A stretch of 64,000 bases of DNA from CAYRNY01 sp964425755 (GCA_964425755.1 CAYRNY010000002.1:62001-126000), one strand, 5' to 3'; counted from the first letter of the stretch, positions 33,351-41,771 are shown. Program-made: numbers and translations. The notes: a model not told the origin generated them from the sequence alone.

Positions 33351-34718
33351 ATGGCGGAAATAGGTGCAGTTGGCATATTGCTGTTCTTCTTCGTCATTTT
33401 CACGATTGTGGCGGTCTACGCCACGCGCGTGCAGAAGGTCGGGCCGAACGAAGTGCTGGTGATCTCCGGGCGCGAAACGCGCAACCGCAAGACCGGCGAG
33501 GTCGAACCGTACCGCATCGTGAAAGGCGGGCGCGCGTTCATCTGGCCGATCCTGGAGCGCGTCGACAAGCTGATGTTGGAGATCATGACGATCGAGGTCA
33601 CGACCGATGACGTGTATACGCGGCAGGGCGTGCCGATCACGCTTGAAGGCGTGGCGCAGATCAAGATCGCCAGCGATGACGTATCGATCCGTACCGCAGC
33701 CGAACGGTTCCTGAGCAAGACGCGTGACGAGATCATCAACGTGGCGCACGAGACGCTGGCCGGTCATCTGCGTGCGATCGTCGGCAACCTGACCGTCGAG
33801 GAGATCTACCGCGAGCGCGATACCTTCGCGCAGAACGTGCAGGACGTGTCGGCCAGCGACTTCGCGAACATGGGCCTGGGCATCGACACGTTCGTGATCA
33901 AGGACGTGCGCGACAAGGAAGGGTACCTGGACGCGTTAGGCCGCCCGCGCGTGGCCGAAGTCAAACGCGACGCGACGATCGCCGAACAGATCGCGCGCAC
34001 CAAAGAAGCCGAGGCGACGCGCGACTACCAGCTTCAGCAGGCGTCCTACGATAGCGAGGTCGCCCGCAAGCGCAAGGAAGCCGATCTGTCCGGCGTGCTG
34101 CAGGAGAAGATCACCAACCAGCAGATCCGCGCCGAAGAGGTGCAGATCGAGGTGATCGACCGCCAGAAGAGCATCGAGGTCCAGGTGCAGGAAGCGCTGC
34201 GCATGGAAAAGGAACTCGAGGCGACCGTGCGCAAGCCCGCCGAGGCGGAGCAGTACCGCATCCAGACGCTGGCGAATGCCGAGAAGTACGAGCTTGAGGC
34301 GCGCGCCAACGGTGAGGCCACCGCGATCCGGGCCAAAGGCGAAGCCGAAGCCGACGCGATCAAGGCGCGTGGCCTGGCCGAGGCCGAAGCGATGGAAAAG
34401 AAGGCTGCCGCATGGCAGCAGTATAACCAGGCCGCGATCGTCCAACAGTTGATCGAAGCGCTACCGCAGATCGTCGCCGCGGTCGCCGAACCGCTGAGCA
34501 AGACCGACCGCATCGTCGTGATCAGTAATGGTGACGGAAGCGGGACCGGTGCGTCAAAGGTCAGCGCGGATATCGCCAACATCATCGCGCAGGTGCCCGC
34601 CACCGTCGAGGCGCTGACGGGCGTCGACCTGACCGAGACGATCTCGCAGCTTCCCGGCATCCTGGGCGTCGATCAGAAGGACCAGCAGCAATCAGGCGGC
34701 GAGCGGAAAACAACGTAA
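33351..34718 (+). CDS. Flotillin-like SPFH/band-7 protein
   Basis: Membrane-scaffold protein of the flotillin (YqiK/FloT) class. The 455 residues begin with one membrane helix (about 5-25), then the SPFH domain (about 30-190: VQKVGPNEVLVISGRETR, GGRAFIWPILERVDKL, TTDDVYTRQGVPITLEGVAQIKI), followed by the long Ala/Glu/Lys-rich coiled coil of flotillins (about 205-350, with repeated EAEA and AEAEA runs), and a hydrophobic end VQQLIEALPQIVAAVAEPL. The NfeD partner is directly upstream. The complex is expected at the inner face of the membrane. Confidence 0.95.
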   Translation: MAEIGAVGILLFFFVIFTIVAVYATRVQKVGPNEVLVISGRETRNRKTGEVEPYRIVKGGRAFIWPILERVDKLMLEIMTIEVTTDDVYTRQGVPITLEGVAQIKIASDDVSIRTAAERFLSKTRDEIINVAHETLAGHLRAIVGNLTVEEIYRERDTFAQNVQDVSASDFANMGLGIDTFVIKDVRDKEGYLDALGRPRVAEVKRDATIAEQIARTKEAEATRDYQLQQASYDSEVARKRKEADLSGVLQEKITNQQIRAEEVQIEVIDRQKSIEVQVQEALRMEKELEATVRKPAEAEQYRIQTLANAEKYELEARANGEATAIRAKGEAEADAIKARGLAEAEAMEKKAAAWQQYNQAAIVQQLIEALPQIVAAVAEPLSKTDRIVVISNGDGSGTGASKVSADIANIIAQVPATVEALTGVDLTETISQLPGILGVDQKDQQQSGGERKTT

Positions 34719-34782
34719 CCCGGCCCAGCGAGCCGCCAGCGTGGACGGCGACATCCCGCGCGGCGATCGTCATAAATCCCGG

Positions 34783-34826
34783 ACACCGGCACAGGGGCGG
34801 CCCCACGTCGCCCTTGCTGCCGGTGT
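34783..34826 (+). terminator. Long two-part hairpin after the flotillin gene
   Basis: ACACCGGCA/TGCCGGTGT (9 bp) encloses AGGGGCG/CGCCCTT (7 bp with one G-U), loop 9 nt. It starts 65 bp after the flotillin stop. No U-tract follows (GGTATGATTG), so termination is inferred from the stem and location. Confidence 0.5.
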
Positions 34827-34975
34827 GGTATGATTGGGTCTTGTCGCGCCGGGTGCGCGGTCTGTGTGGCCGCAACAGGCGCGGGTTTGATTGTCATCCG
34901 CGCGTTTCCGGCGCGTATAACGTCACAGTGGAGCTACAGTTTTTGGTCTTTCCGTACCCAGGAGGTTCGTTGCTT

Positions 34976-36565
34976 ATGCCTGGTTTGTCCCGCCTGTCCG
35001 GTTTTCGTCGCAGTGGCGTGCTGCTGACCGTAAGTGTGTTGTTGGCCGCAGTGGTCGCGGGCGCGATGGCGTCCCCGGCGCGCGCGCAGCCCGGCGATAC
35101 GATCACGATCGGCATGACCGATCTGCCCGTGTCGCTCGATCCGGCGGATGTGTTCGATTTCAATGCCTGGGAGGTGCTGCGCCATCTCTATACCGGGCTG
35201 ACACGCCAGATTCCCGGCACGCTGGACTATGAGTTAGCATTGGCAGACGACGTGCGTATCAGTGAAGACAGATTGACCTACACCTTCACGCTGCGCGACG
35301 GGATCGCGTTCACCGATGGCACCTCGATCACGGCGCAGACGTTCGTCGACTCGCTGGCGCGCGTGGTCGCGCTGCGGGGCCGTGCAGCAGAGGCCGTGAC
35401 GCCTTACGTCGCGGATGTCAGCGCGCCGGACGAGCGGACGCTTGTGTTCACCCTGACGCGCCCGATCCCGTATTTTCTGGGGCTGGTGGCGCTGCCGCCG
35501 TATTTCCCGCAGCACCCCGATCTTGCCGCTGCTGACACGCCGCAGCCGTTCGCAGATGGGTTCGTGGGTAACGGGCCGTACTTGCTGGATGCGTTCGCCG
35601 TGCGCGAGCAGATCCGGCTGGTGGCGAACCCGGATTACGACCTGGGGCTGCAGCCGAAAACCGAAACGATTGTGTTGCAGTACTTCGCGCGGTCGCAGGA
35701 TTTGCGCAACGCGATTCAGACGCACGCGGTCGACCTGGCGTGGCGGGCGCTGCTGCTGCCGCACCTGGAGCAGGCCGCCGCGGTCGAAGGCGTGACGCTG
35801 GTCGACGTGCCCAGCACGCGCGTGTTTTACATGGCGCTGGGGCAGGTGCGCGAGCCAACCGACGATCCGCTCGTGCGCGAGGCGATCACGGCGCTGATCG
35901 AGCGCGAGAAAACCGCCTATGACGTGTTCGACGGTCACATCGCGCCGTTGACCAGCCTGGTGCCGCCCATTTACCGCGAGGCTTACGCCCCGATCTGGCC
36001 GGATGAGCCAGATTATGATTACGCGGAAAGCGTGCTGCTGGTTGCCGGGTACCGCGAGCGCCAGACGTCGCGGTTGAGGCTCTCCATTGCGTTCTCGCAA
36101 TACGTGTATGGCGATCCGTACCCGGCAGGCGTAACGCAGATGGCGCGCGCGAGTTTCAGCGGTACCGATTTCGTCGATTACGGCATTTACACCGAGATCG
36201 AACCGGATGCCTTCTTCGATGTGCTGACCGAGGGCACCGGATCGGTCGCCATCTACGGCTGGAACCCGATCGTGCCGCACCCGCACGCGTACCTGTACCC
36301 GATCGCGCATTCGTCGCAGGCTATGCCGGCCAACAGCCGTTACGCGGCACCGGAGATCGACGCGCTGCTGGAACAGGCCGCCCTGCAGGACGATCCGGCG
36401 GAACAAGGCGTGTTGTACCGGCAGGTTGCGGAGTTGCTGAAAGAGGATTTCGCGATCATTCCCTTGTGGCAGGATCATTTGCAGATCGTTGCGTGGGACG
36501 ATATCGGCGGGATTCAGATCGAGCCGAACTACTTTCTGCGTTACGATTTGCTGGTGCGCGAGTGA
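34976..36565 (+). CDS. Peptide/oligopeptide ABC transporter substrate-binding protein (family 5), orphan
   Basis: A 529-residue exported binding protein. The ATG at 34976 follows AGGAGG by 10 nt and yields a clear signal peptide (about 14-38, ending in PARAQPGD). The SBP_bac_5 fold is shown by ITIGMTDLPVSLDPADVFDFNAWEVLRHLYTGL, LRDGIAFTDGTSITAQTFVDSLARV, VGNGPYLLDAF and the later RYAAPEIDALLEQAAL and AIIPLWQ. No lipobox Cys is present, so it is secreted or held by the uncleaved signal. No permease or ATPase genes adjoin it, making it the second orphan binding protein in this window. Ligand unknown, a peptide is the family default. Confidence 0.88.
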   Translation: MPGLSRLSGFRRSGVLLTVSVLLAAVVAGAMASPARAQPGDTITIGMTDLPVSLDPADVFDFNAWEVLRHLYTGLTRQIPGTLDYELALADDVRISEDRLTYTFTLRDGIAFTDGTSITAQTFVDSLARVVALRGRAAEAVTPYVADVSAPDERTLVFTLTRPIPYFLGLVALPPYFPQHPDLAAADTPQPFADGFVGNGPYLLDAFAVREQIRLVANPDYDLGLQPKTETIVLQYFARSQDLRNAIQTHAVDLAWRALLLPHLEQAAAVEGVTLVDVPSTRVFYMALGQVREPTDDPLVREAITALIEREKTAYDVFDGHIAPLTSLVPPIYREAYAPIWPDEPDYDYAESVLLVAGYRERQTSRLRLSIAFSQYVYGDPYPAGVTQMARASFSGTDFVDYGIYTEIEPDAFFDVLTEGTGSVAIYGWNPIVPHPHAYLYPIAHSSQAMPANSRYAAPEIDALLEQAALQDDPAEQGVLYRQVAELLKEDFAIIPLWQDHLQIVAWDDIGGIQIEPNYFLRYDLLVRE

Positions 36566-37009
36566 GAGGTTTTCGCGCCGCGCGGCTGCACAAATGCGCG
36601 CGCTGATGGTGACCGTTGGCGGCCCTGGGCGGGGATGCTCACCTGTACCGGGGCCGTGTTATGCCGTGTGGTATGCTCCCGGCCACGCCAGGGCGATTGC
36701 ATCAAAATCCTGACGTCATCCAACGCGGCCCACCCTGGCGCGGATGGTTCCCAAAGCTTGCTTGCTAGTGCGCTTTTTCGCTCAGAGCCTCACCCCCTGG
36801 CCCCCTCTCCATTCAAAATATGGAGAGGGGGAAGTTGAGCGAAGCGAAAAGGGGGTGAGGTGCCCGCCACCGGCTGGGACGCGGGGGAGCGTCCCAGCAC
36901 ACGGCCCGGTTTGGTGCGATTACCCCGCGGCCACGCGTTTGGCCTGCGAAAGCGGCGCCGCTGCGGTAGAATGAGCTTTGAACGCATTCACAAACGGTGA
37001 GAGATGTTC
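36566..37009. other. Intergenic region with a C-rich repeat
   Basis: 444 bp without a gene. It holds a 73-bp nested inverted repeat (36788-36860), described separately, and a possible -10 box TAGAAT (36967-36972) before the next gene. The rest is GC-rich with no open frame of coding character. Confidence 0.6.
36788..36860. repeat. Nested CCTCACCCCC/CCCCCTCTCC inverted repeat, MITE- or REP-like
   Basis: Outer arms CCTCACCCCC (36788-36797) and GGGGGTGAGG (36851-36860) enclose inner arms CCCCCTCTCC (36801-36810) and GGAGAGGGGG (36822-36831). The right arms are separated by AAGTTGAGCGAAGCGAAAA. Similar C-rich interspersed hairpins are known from many Chloroflexota and cyanobacterial genomes (general knowledge). 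A related CCCCCTCT/AGAGAGGGGG stem is at 61821-61857. Confidence 0.65.
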
Positions 37010-37921
37010 ATGGCGACATTGGATGACCACATCCGGGCATTGACCGAAGCGGTTGTGCGGGGTGCGCAGGGTCTGGACGAGGCATTGAACGACGTCGAGC
37101 GCTGGCTGGACGCCCACGCCCCGGCGCTCTCCGAGGCCGACCGCGACGCGTTCAGCGCCACGTTGGACCGCGAGAGCAACGACGACAACACTTCACTGGT
37201 GGATAGTGTGCTGCGGATGCACGCCACGCGACTGCTGTATCGCTATGACGAGGCGGCGAGCCTGGGCGCGGCGGCGCGTGGCGTGGTCGATGACGCCGAA
37301 ACGACGCCGTACAGCGTGGCGCGGGACCAGTTTAACGCGGCGCTGCGCCAGAGCGAATCCGGCATCCGTGAGGCGCGGATCGACATCGCGATCGCCAACG
37401 CGCATCATTTGCTGGGCGATATGCACGCCAACCGGGAGTGGCTGGATTCCGCGCTGGCGCACGTGCAGCCGCTGGCGTCGCTGGACCTTGTGCGGCTGGC
37501 GGACGCGATCCCGTCCATGCCTGCCCCCCGGATGGGAGCGCTCAGGCGGATCGGGCTGCGCCTGCTGGGCGTGAATCTGGAACGGCTGGCGGAGCGCAAC
37601 CGCGCCAGTTTCCACGCGATCGCGCAGATGCAAATGAACCAGGTTGTGCTGCTGGCCCACCTGATCGGGGCATCGTTTGAGGCATTGCGCGAGCGCCCGC
37701 GATCCCGGCGCGCGTATCGCGTGGCGGCGCACCTGGTCGTGCGTTACGAGGGCCTGCTGAACGACGACGCCGCCCATGCGCTGGCGGTGGCTGAGGACAT
37801 CCGCCGGGCCGAACCGGAAGCGGCGGCGTTGCTGGCGCGGCAGGCTGCCGGATTGTACCGGGCGGCGGGTGATGCGGCGGGTCAGGCGCGTGCCGAGGCG
37901 CTGCTGGCGTTGTGCGGGTAG
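37010..37921 (+). CDS. Alpha-helical protein of unknown function
   Basis: I do not recognise this 303-residue cytoplasmic protein. It is almost wholly helical and Ala/Arg-rich, with helix pairs such as DQFNAALRQSESGIREARIDIAIANAHHLLGDMHA and LLARQAAGLYRAAGDAAGQARAEALLALCG that resemble tetratricopeptide-type repeats, but no clean repeat period can be drawn by eye. There is no signal peptide. The ATG at 37010 (GGTGAGAG upstream) is preferred over one 6 bp earlier. It is monocistronic, ending at a good hairpin at 37953-37976. Confidence 0.75.
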   Translation: MATLDDHIRALTEAVVRGAQGLDEALNDVERWLDAHAPALSEADRDAFSATLDRESNDDNTSLVDSVLRMHATRLLYRYDEAASLGAAARGVVDDAETTPYSVARDQFNAALRQSESGIREARIDIAIANAHHLLGDMHANREWLDSALAHVQPLASLDLVRLADAIPSMPAPRMGALRRIGLRLLGVNLERLAERNRASFHAIAQMQMNQVVLLAHLIGASFEALRERPRSRRAYRVAAHLVVRYEGLLNDDAAHALAVAEDIRRAEPEAAALLARQAAGLYRAAGDAAGQARAEALLALCG

Positions 37922-37952
37922 CGCGGGAGCGCCAACCTGCCCGCGATCAAAT

Positions 37953-37976
37953 CAGGACGCCGGTGAGGGCGTCCTG
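37953..37976. terminator. Bidirectional hairpin terminator between convergent genes
   Basis: CAGGACGCC/GGCGTCCTG, a perfect 9-bp stem with a 6-nt loop, between the helical-protein gene and the convergent ferredoxin gene. Tails are TTAGGGTGTT on the plus strand and ATTTGATC on the minus strand. Confidence 0.55.
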
Positions 37977-38012
37977 TTAGGGTGTTGGTTTGGGTCGCTT
38001 GCGCGAGATGAG

Positions 38013-38363
38013 TCAAGGGGCCGAATCGTAACCGGGGCCCTCTTCAAAGAACTTGTAGTTCGGTTCGATATCCTCGGTCAGGTCGACGATCTCGCCGCCT
38101 TCGGCTTTGATTTCCTGCTTCGTGTTCCAGGGGATGCGCCCCTGACCGGGGGCCATTTCGTACGCATCCGGGACCTCTTCCTCAACGAAAATCGCCTCAA
38201 ACGGGCATTCGGGAATGCACGCGCCGCAGTCGATGCATGTTTCGGGGTCAATGAAGTACCAGGGCCATTCATTTTCCGGAAAACCGGGAACAATGCAGTC
38301 CACCGGGCAGACTTCGACGCATGCACCGTCACGCAGGCACAGACTGGTGATGATATGGGTCAT
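38013..38363 (-). CDS. Ferredoxin with two iron-sulfur sites (copy A)
   Basis: Small electron carrier of 116 residues, like the seven-iron ferredoxins of Thermus and Azotobacter type. Cysteines 9, 15, 19 and 23 (CLRDGACVEVCPVDC) form the first group, and 43, 46, 49 and 53 the second (CIDCGACIPECP). In the seven-iron family the last Cys of the first group is not a ligand, so one [3Fe-4S] and one [4Fe-4S] cluster are likely. An acidic C-terminal half (about 60-116) follows. A paralogue with the same layout is encoded 236 bp upstream on the same strand. Own promoter at 38487-38514. Confidence 0.9.
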   Translation of the reverse strand: MTHIITSLCLRDGACVEVCPVDCIVPGFPENEWPWYFIDPETCIDCGACIPECPFEAIFVEEEVPDAYEMAPGQGRIPWNTKQEIKAEGGEIVDLTEDIEPNYKFFEEGPGYDSAP

Positions 38364-38486
38364 TAGATTTGCTCCTTAGTAAATGTCCTTGCGTAACACA
38401 TCTTGTGAGTGTTCCAGGCCGGATTGGTGACGCCGTCGCACTTTGCAGGGTGTGCTTATCAGCATCCACAATCAGACCTCGCCTTA

Positions 38487-38514
38487 ACTATAGCAAACTC
38501 TGTGAATCGTGCAA
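38487..38514 (-). promoter_or_regulatory. Promoter of ferredoxin copy A
   Basis: Minus-strand TTGCAC (38509-38514), 16-bp spacer, TATAGT (38487-38492), in the gap between the two ferredoxin genes. Confidence 0.5.
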
Positions 38515-38538
38515 AACCGCACAAGAGGGCTCCAAGCC

Positions 38539-38565
38539 AAAACGGGGAGGCTGGAGCCTTCCCCG
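38539..38565 (-). terminator. Rho-independent terminator of ferredoxin copy B
   Basis: On the minus strand a GGGGAAGGCT/AGCCTCCCC stem (one bulge, 2-nt loop) is followed by TTTT, 35 bp after the stop of the gene at 38600. Confidence 0.6.
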
Positions 38566-38599
38566 GTTCTGGCGAGCTTTGCTGTGCACGGGCCCGGCG

Positions 38600-38947
38600 C
38601 TAAAGCGCGTCGTAGCCCGGTCCTTCCTGGAAGAACTTGTAGTTATACTGGATGTCTTCGGTCAGGTCGACGATCTCGCCGCCCTCAGCGGTGACCAGCA
38701 CTTTGGTATCGTGCGGCACGCGCTGCTGACCGGGCTGCATCTCGTACGCCTCCGGGACTTCGGTCTCGTCGAAGATCGCTTCAAACGGGCATTCGACCGC
38801 GCAAGCCTCGCAGTCGATGCAGGTATCGGGATCGATATAATACCACGGCCATTCGTTTTCCGGCTGGCCGGGGACGATCGCCTCGTTCGGGCAGACATCC
38901 ACGCATACGCCATCGCGCAGACACAGACTCGTGATAATGTGTGGCAT
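38600..38947 (-). CDS. Ferredoxin with two iron-sulfur sites (copy B)
   Basis: 115-residue paralogue of the downstream ferredoxin, alike over the full length including the acidic tail AEGGEIVDLTEDI and YNYKFFQEGPGYD. The first group keeps Cys 9, 15 and 19 (CLRDGVCVDVCP) but has Ala-type NEAI where copy A has VDCI, losing the fourth Cys; the second group CIDCEACAVECP is whole. That loss is compatible with a [3Fe-4S] plus [4Fe-4S] protein, as the missing Cys is normally a free residue in this family. The two genes have separate promoters and terminators, so they may serve different partners or conditions. Confidence 0.9.
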   Translation of the reverse strand: MPHIITSLCLRDGVCVDVCPNEAIVPGQPENEWPWYYIDPDTCIDCEACAVECPFEAIFDETEVPEAYEMQPGQQRVPHDTKVLVTAEGGEIVDLTEDIQYNYKFFQEGPGYDAL

Positions 38948-39089
38948 TGTGTCACTCCTGTTGGAGAATCATTCGCCAGTTAACGTCATCAAAAACACTA
39001 TACCGCGTACTGGCGCGTTGTCAGGTGACAAAACGTAAGCATAATATGTGACGTTCGGCACTGCTTGATGAGGGAACGTCCGGGGGAAC

Positions 39090-39127
39090 AAAAAAAGAAC
39101 ATTCCCACCTGCGTTGAGGGGGAATGT
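39090..39127 (-). terminator. Rho-independent terminator of sodA
   Basis: ACATTCCC/GGGAATGT stem (8 bp, 13-nt loop) followed on the minus strand by CTTTTTTT, about 45 bp after the sodA stop; the clearest intrinsic terminator in the window. Confidence 0.85.
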
Positions 39128-39171
39128 CCAATTTGTTTGCAGTGAGCAAGTCGTCTGGCTGCTCGCGATTA

Positions 39172-39783
39172 TCAGCCGCGTGCCGCTTTAAAGCGTTCCG
39201 CAACGTCGGCCCAGTTCACGACGTTCCACCAGTTATCGACGTACTGACCGCGGTTGTTCTGGTACTTCAGGTAATAGGCGTGTTCCCACACGTCCAGCAC
39301 CAGCAGCGGCACGACGCCCCACTGGGTCAGGTTCTGGTGCTTTTCGGCCTGCAAGACCTCAAGCAGCCCGCCGTTGGGTTCCCATACCAGCAGGCCCCAG
39401 CCGCTGCCCTCGACCGCTTTCGCCGCAGCGGAGAAGTGGGCCTTGAACTTGTCGAAGCTGCCGAAGTCGCGGTTGATCTGCTGCGCGAGTTCGCCATCTG
39501 GCTCGCCGCCGCCGCCGTTGCCGGCGGGGGCCATGTTCGGCCAGAAGATGCTGTGCAGCAGGTGGCCGGAGCCGTGAAACGCCGCTGCCTTGGACAGGGC
39601 CTTCACTGCTGAGAAGTCACCGCTGTTGCGCGCCGCTTCGAGCTTTTCAAGTGCTGTGTTCAGGCCGTTGACATAGCCCTGGTGGTGTTTGTCGTGATGC
39701 AAACGCATCGTCTGCTCGTCGATATAAGGTTCGAGCGCATCATACGCATAAGGCAGAGGTGGAAGTTCGTACTTAGTGGCCAT
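39172..39783 (-). CDS. sodA: Superoxide dismutase, Mn/Fe family
   Basis: Dismutes superoxide to peroxide and oxygen. The 203 residues have the metal ligands His29 (MRLHHDKHHQGYV), His77 (HLLHSIFW), Asp164 and His168 (LDVWEHAYYLKYQNNRGQYVDNWWNVVNW), and the substrate-gate tyrosine in QGYV. GSGWGLLVW is typical. Metal choice between Mn and Fe cannot be fixed by eye. No signal peptide, so cytoplasmic. It is transcribed alone, with a -10 box at 39902-39907, a leader holding a long inverted repeat, and a strong terminator. Confidence 0.96.
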   Translation of the reverse strand: MATKYELPPLPYAYDALEPYIDEQTMRLHHDKHHQGYVNGLNTALEKLEAARNSGDFSAVKALSKAAAFHGSGHLLHSIFWPNMAPAGNGGGGEPDGELAQQINRDFGSFDKFKAHFSAAAKAVEGSGWGLLVWEPNGGLLEVLQAEKHQNLTQWGVVPLLVLDVWEHAYYLKYQNNRGQYVDNWWNVVNWADVAERFKAARG

Positions 39784-39833
39784 TGGTGTTGCTCTCCTTG
39801 TGTGTCCAGCAATCCGAAAACACTAATGAAGCC

Positions 39834-39889
39834 GCATGAGCCGCTGCCATGCTGAGGAGTCGGTGATGTGGGCCCGGCACGGCTCATGC
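39834..39889 (-). promoter_or_regulatory. Stem-loop in the sodA leader
   Basis: GCATGAGCCG (39834-39843) and CGGCTCATGC (39880-39889) form a perfect 10-bp stem with a 36-nt loop, wholly within the predicted 5' leader of sodA. It does not match any riboswitch consensus I can recall. Confidence 0.5.
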
Positions 39890-39901
39890 ACTCTGACGGA
39901 G

Positions 39902-39907
39902 ATTATA
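39902..39907 (-). promoter_or_regulatory. -10 box of sodA
   Basis: Minus-strand TATAAT, preceded by CC; the region at -35 is GC-rich and off consensus. Leader about 110 nt. Confidence 0.4.
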
Positions 39908-39987
39908 GGAAAACGCCCCGCCGGACGCCCACAAGATTTACGTATGAGCGCGGCGGGTAAAGCGTTGGTTGAGGGGGCGTTGCCGGG

Positions 39988-41313
39988 TTAGCGCGCGTTG
40001 GCGCTGGTGCCGTCAGGCAGGGTGGCGATCAGCGCGACCTCGTTCAACATCACGTCGTACTCGTGCCCTGAGGCGTAAAACTCGATCCGTGTGATCGCGC
40101 CGGGACGCAGCTCTTTCGGCCACTCGTTGAGCAGGTCGCCGGATTCGTAGGTATACCAGGAGTCCGGGTTGATCTGTTCGTGCGGTTCCCAGCAAGAGTC
40201 ACAGATGCGCATCCCTTCGCCGGGGCGATATTCGGCGTAAAAGCCGTGATACCAGATGCGCGGGTTGCTGTTCTGGTCGATGTAGTCCATGCGAAGCATG
40301 ATCGCGCATTCGGTCCCCGCGATGCCGCACGCGCTCAGGCTCTGGTGGATGACTTTCATCGTGACGCGCAGGTGCAGCGATTCGTAGGGCATCACGTCGA
40401 GACTGCTGCCGTTGTCGCCCATTTGCTGGTAGCAGCCGGTTTTGGCCGGGGTAGGGCCGGAATCGTAGCGCCAGAGGTGGATCATCGGGCGACCGTCGCT
40501 CATGCCGTATTCCGTATCACCACCGGGCGCGTTGGGGAATTCAGGGTCGGGAACATGCGCGCAGATCCACTCTTTGGGCCAGGCGGTGCCGAATGTGCTG
40601 TAGGGCAGCAGGTCAAGTGGCCCCTGGCTGAGTTCGATCGCCGACGCGCCCAGGCGCAGCGTGGCGACCATCGTCCGCGCGACCGCGCGCGTCTCGCCGT
40701 TCGGGGCGTGGACCACCGCGCTGCCGTCCCGTGCGGTGACCGTCATCTCGTCCGGCCTGACCGTGATCAGGATGTTGCCTTGCTCCACGATCCGCACCAT
40801 TCCCTGCGGGGTTTCGATGTCCACCTGGATATGGCGTTCGAGCGCGTTGCTGACCCACACTTCGACGTTGCCCACAACGTCCTTCATGCGGATCGTGTAC
40901 GCGTTTTCGCTGAGGTTGAAGCGAGGCCGGTTTGCCCGGCTCAGCGTGGCCGCGCTGTCATTGCCCAGCATCACCGTGGCGACGATATCGCCGGAGTAGG
41001 GGTCGGAAAACGCGAGATAGCCTTGCGACAGGTTATCGGTAGAGAGCCGGTCGTTCAGGTTGACCTCGGCGCTGCTGCGGACCGCGCTTTCGCTGCTGCT
41101 GTCCGGCGCTTGCAGCCCGACCGTGCCCTGGCCGACATGCAGCGTTACGTTCATGCCGGTGGGGGATTCAAACACCAGCCAGCGCGCAAACGCCACCGTG
41201 CCGATACACAAGAGCACGAAAACGACCAGGCCGGCGAGCATCGTGAACCACGCGAGGCGCTGCGGGTTGATCGCGCTGGTTTCGCGCGTGGGGGTGTCGG
41301 TGGTGGTGACCAT
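39988..41313 (-). CDS. Single-span exported protein with FecR-like and beta-sandwich domains
   Basis: A 441-residue protein with a cytoplasmic N-terminus (about 1-22), one membrane helix (about 23-45, WFTMLAGLVVFVLLCIGTVAFARWL) and a large outside part. Residues about 70-225 look FecR-like: short beta strands with IRMKDVVGNVEVWV, IVEQGNILITVRPDEMTVTARDGSAVVHAPNGET. Residues about 245-435 resemble a carbohydrate-binding jelly roll, with four or more Cys (GCYQQM, SACGIAGTECAIMLR, RICDSCWEP) that could form disulfides. No sigma-factor gene is nearby, so the FecR signalling role need not apply. It precedes no partner; acyP is upstream by 9 bp and cotranscribed. Function unknown. Confidence 0.65.
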   Translation of the reverse strand: MVTTTDTPTRETSAINPQRLAWFTMLAGLVVFVLLCIGTVAFARWLVFESPTGMNVTLHVGQGTVGLQAPDSSSESAVRSSAEVNLNDRLSTDNLSQGYLAFSDPYSGDIVATVMLGNDSAATLSRANRPRFNLSENAYTIRMKDVVGNVEVWVSNALERHIQVDIETPQGMVRIVEQGNILITVRPDEMTVTARDGSAVVHAPNGETRAVARTMVATLRLGASAIELSQGPLDLLPYSTFGTAWPKEWICAHVPDPEFPNAPGGDTEYGMSDGRPMIHLWRYDSGPTPAKTGCYQQMGDNGSSLDVMPYESLHLRVTMKVIHQSLSACGIAGTECAIMLRMDYIDQNSNPRIWYHGFYAEYRPGEGMRICDSCWEPHEQINPDSWYTYESGDLLNEWPKELRPGAITRIEFYASGHEYDVMLNEVALIATLPDGTSANAR

Positions 41314-41322
41314 ACTGCCTCG

Positions 41323-41622
41323 TTAATAGCGAATGTTGAAGCGGCTGAACTCGCCGGTAGCCTCGCTGTAAGTGACATCAACGCGATCGACTACGGCAGC
41401 CGACGGTCCCCGGCGCAGAAAGCGCTCAAACGCTTTGACGTCAGGCTCTGTGCCTTCCGCGACGACTTCGACCGTGCCGTCGGGGGTGTTGCGCACCCAG
41501 CCGGTGATCGCGCGTGTGACGGCCTGCCGCTGGGTGTTGGCGCGGAATCCGACGCCCTGCACGAAACCGTGTACGATCGCGTGCAGGCGGATTCTGGGCG
41601 GTCGGTCTAGCGTTTCCGGCAT
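41323..41622 (-). CDS. acyP: Acylphosphatase
   Basis: Small enzyme hydrolysing acyl phosphates such as acetyl phosphate. From the ATG at 41622 (AGGGAG 9 nt upstream) it is 99 residues, the usual size. The phosphate-binding loop HGFVQGVGFR is at 18-27 with the catalytic Arg27, and Asn45 lies in GWVRNTPDGTVEVVAEG. It is followed 9 bp later by the FecR-like membrane protein gene on the same strand. Confidence 0.95.
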   Translation of the reverse strand: MPETLDRPPRIRLHAIVHGFVQGVGFRANTQRQAVTRAITGWVRNTPDGTVEVVAEGTEPDVKAFERFLRRGPSAAVVDRVDVTYSEATGEFSRFNIRY

Positions 41623-41745
41623 AGCAGATCGCTCCCTGTAGTCCAGGCAGTCGCACATGACGGGATTATAACAAGCCGTTTTCGCTTGGGCTAGGTCTCG
41701 GTGCTACTCGTAGGCGGTGGCGGCGGGTGTTGCCGCCGGGACGCG

Positions 41746-41771
41746 GCGCAGGGGCATACACGCCCCTGCGC
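41746..41771 (-). terminator. GCGCAGGGGC-type hairpin after the TPR-protein gene
   Basis: GCGCAGGGGC/GCCCCTGCGC, perfect 10-bp stem with a 6-nt loop, 65 bp after the stop of the minus-strand TPR gene. It shares its stem core with the hairpins at 24960 and 58636. Confidence 0.5.
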
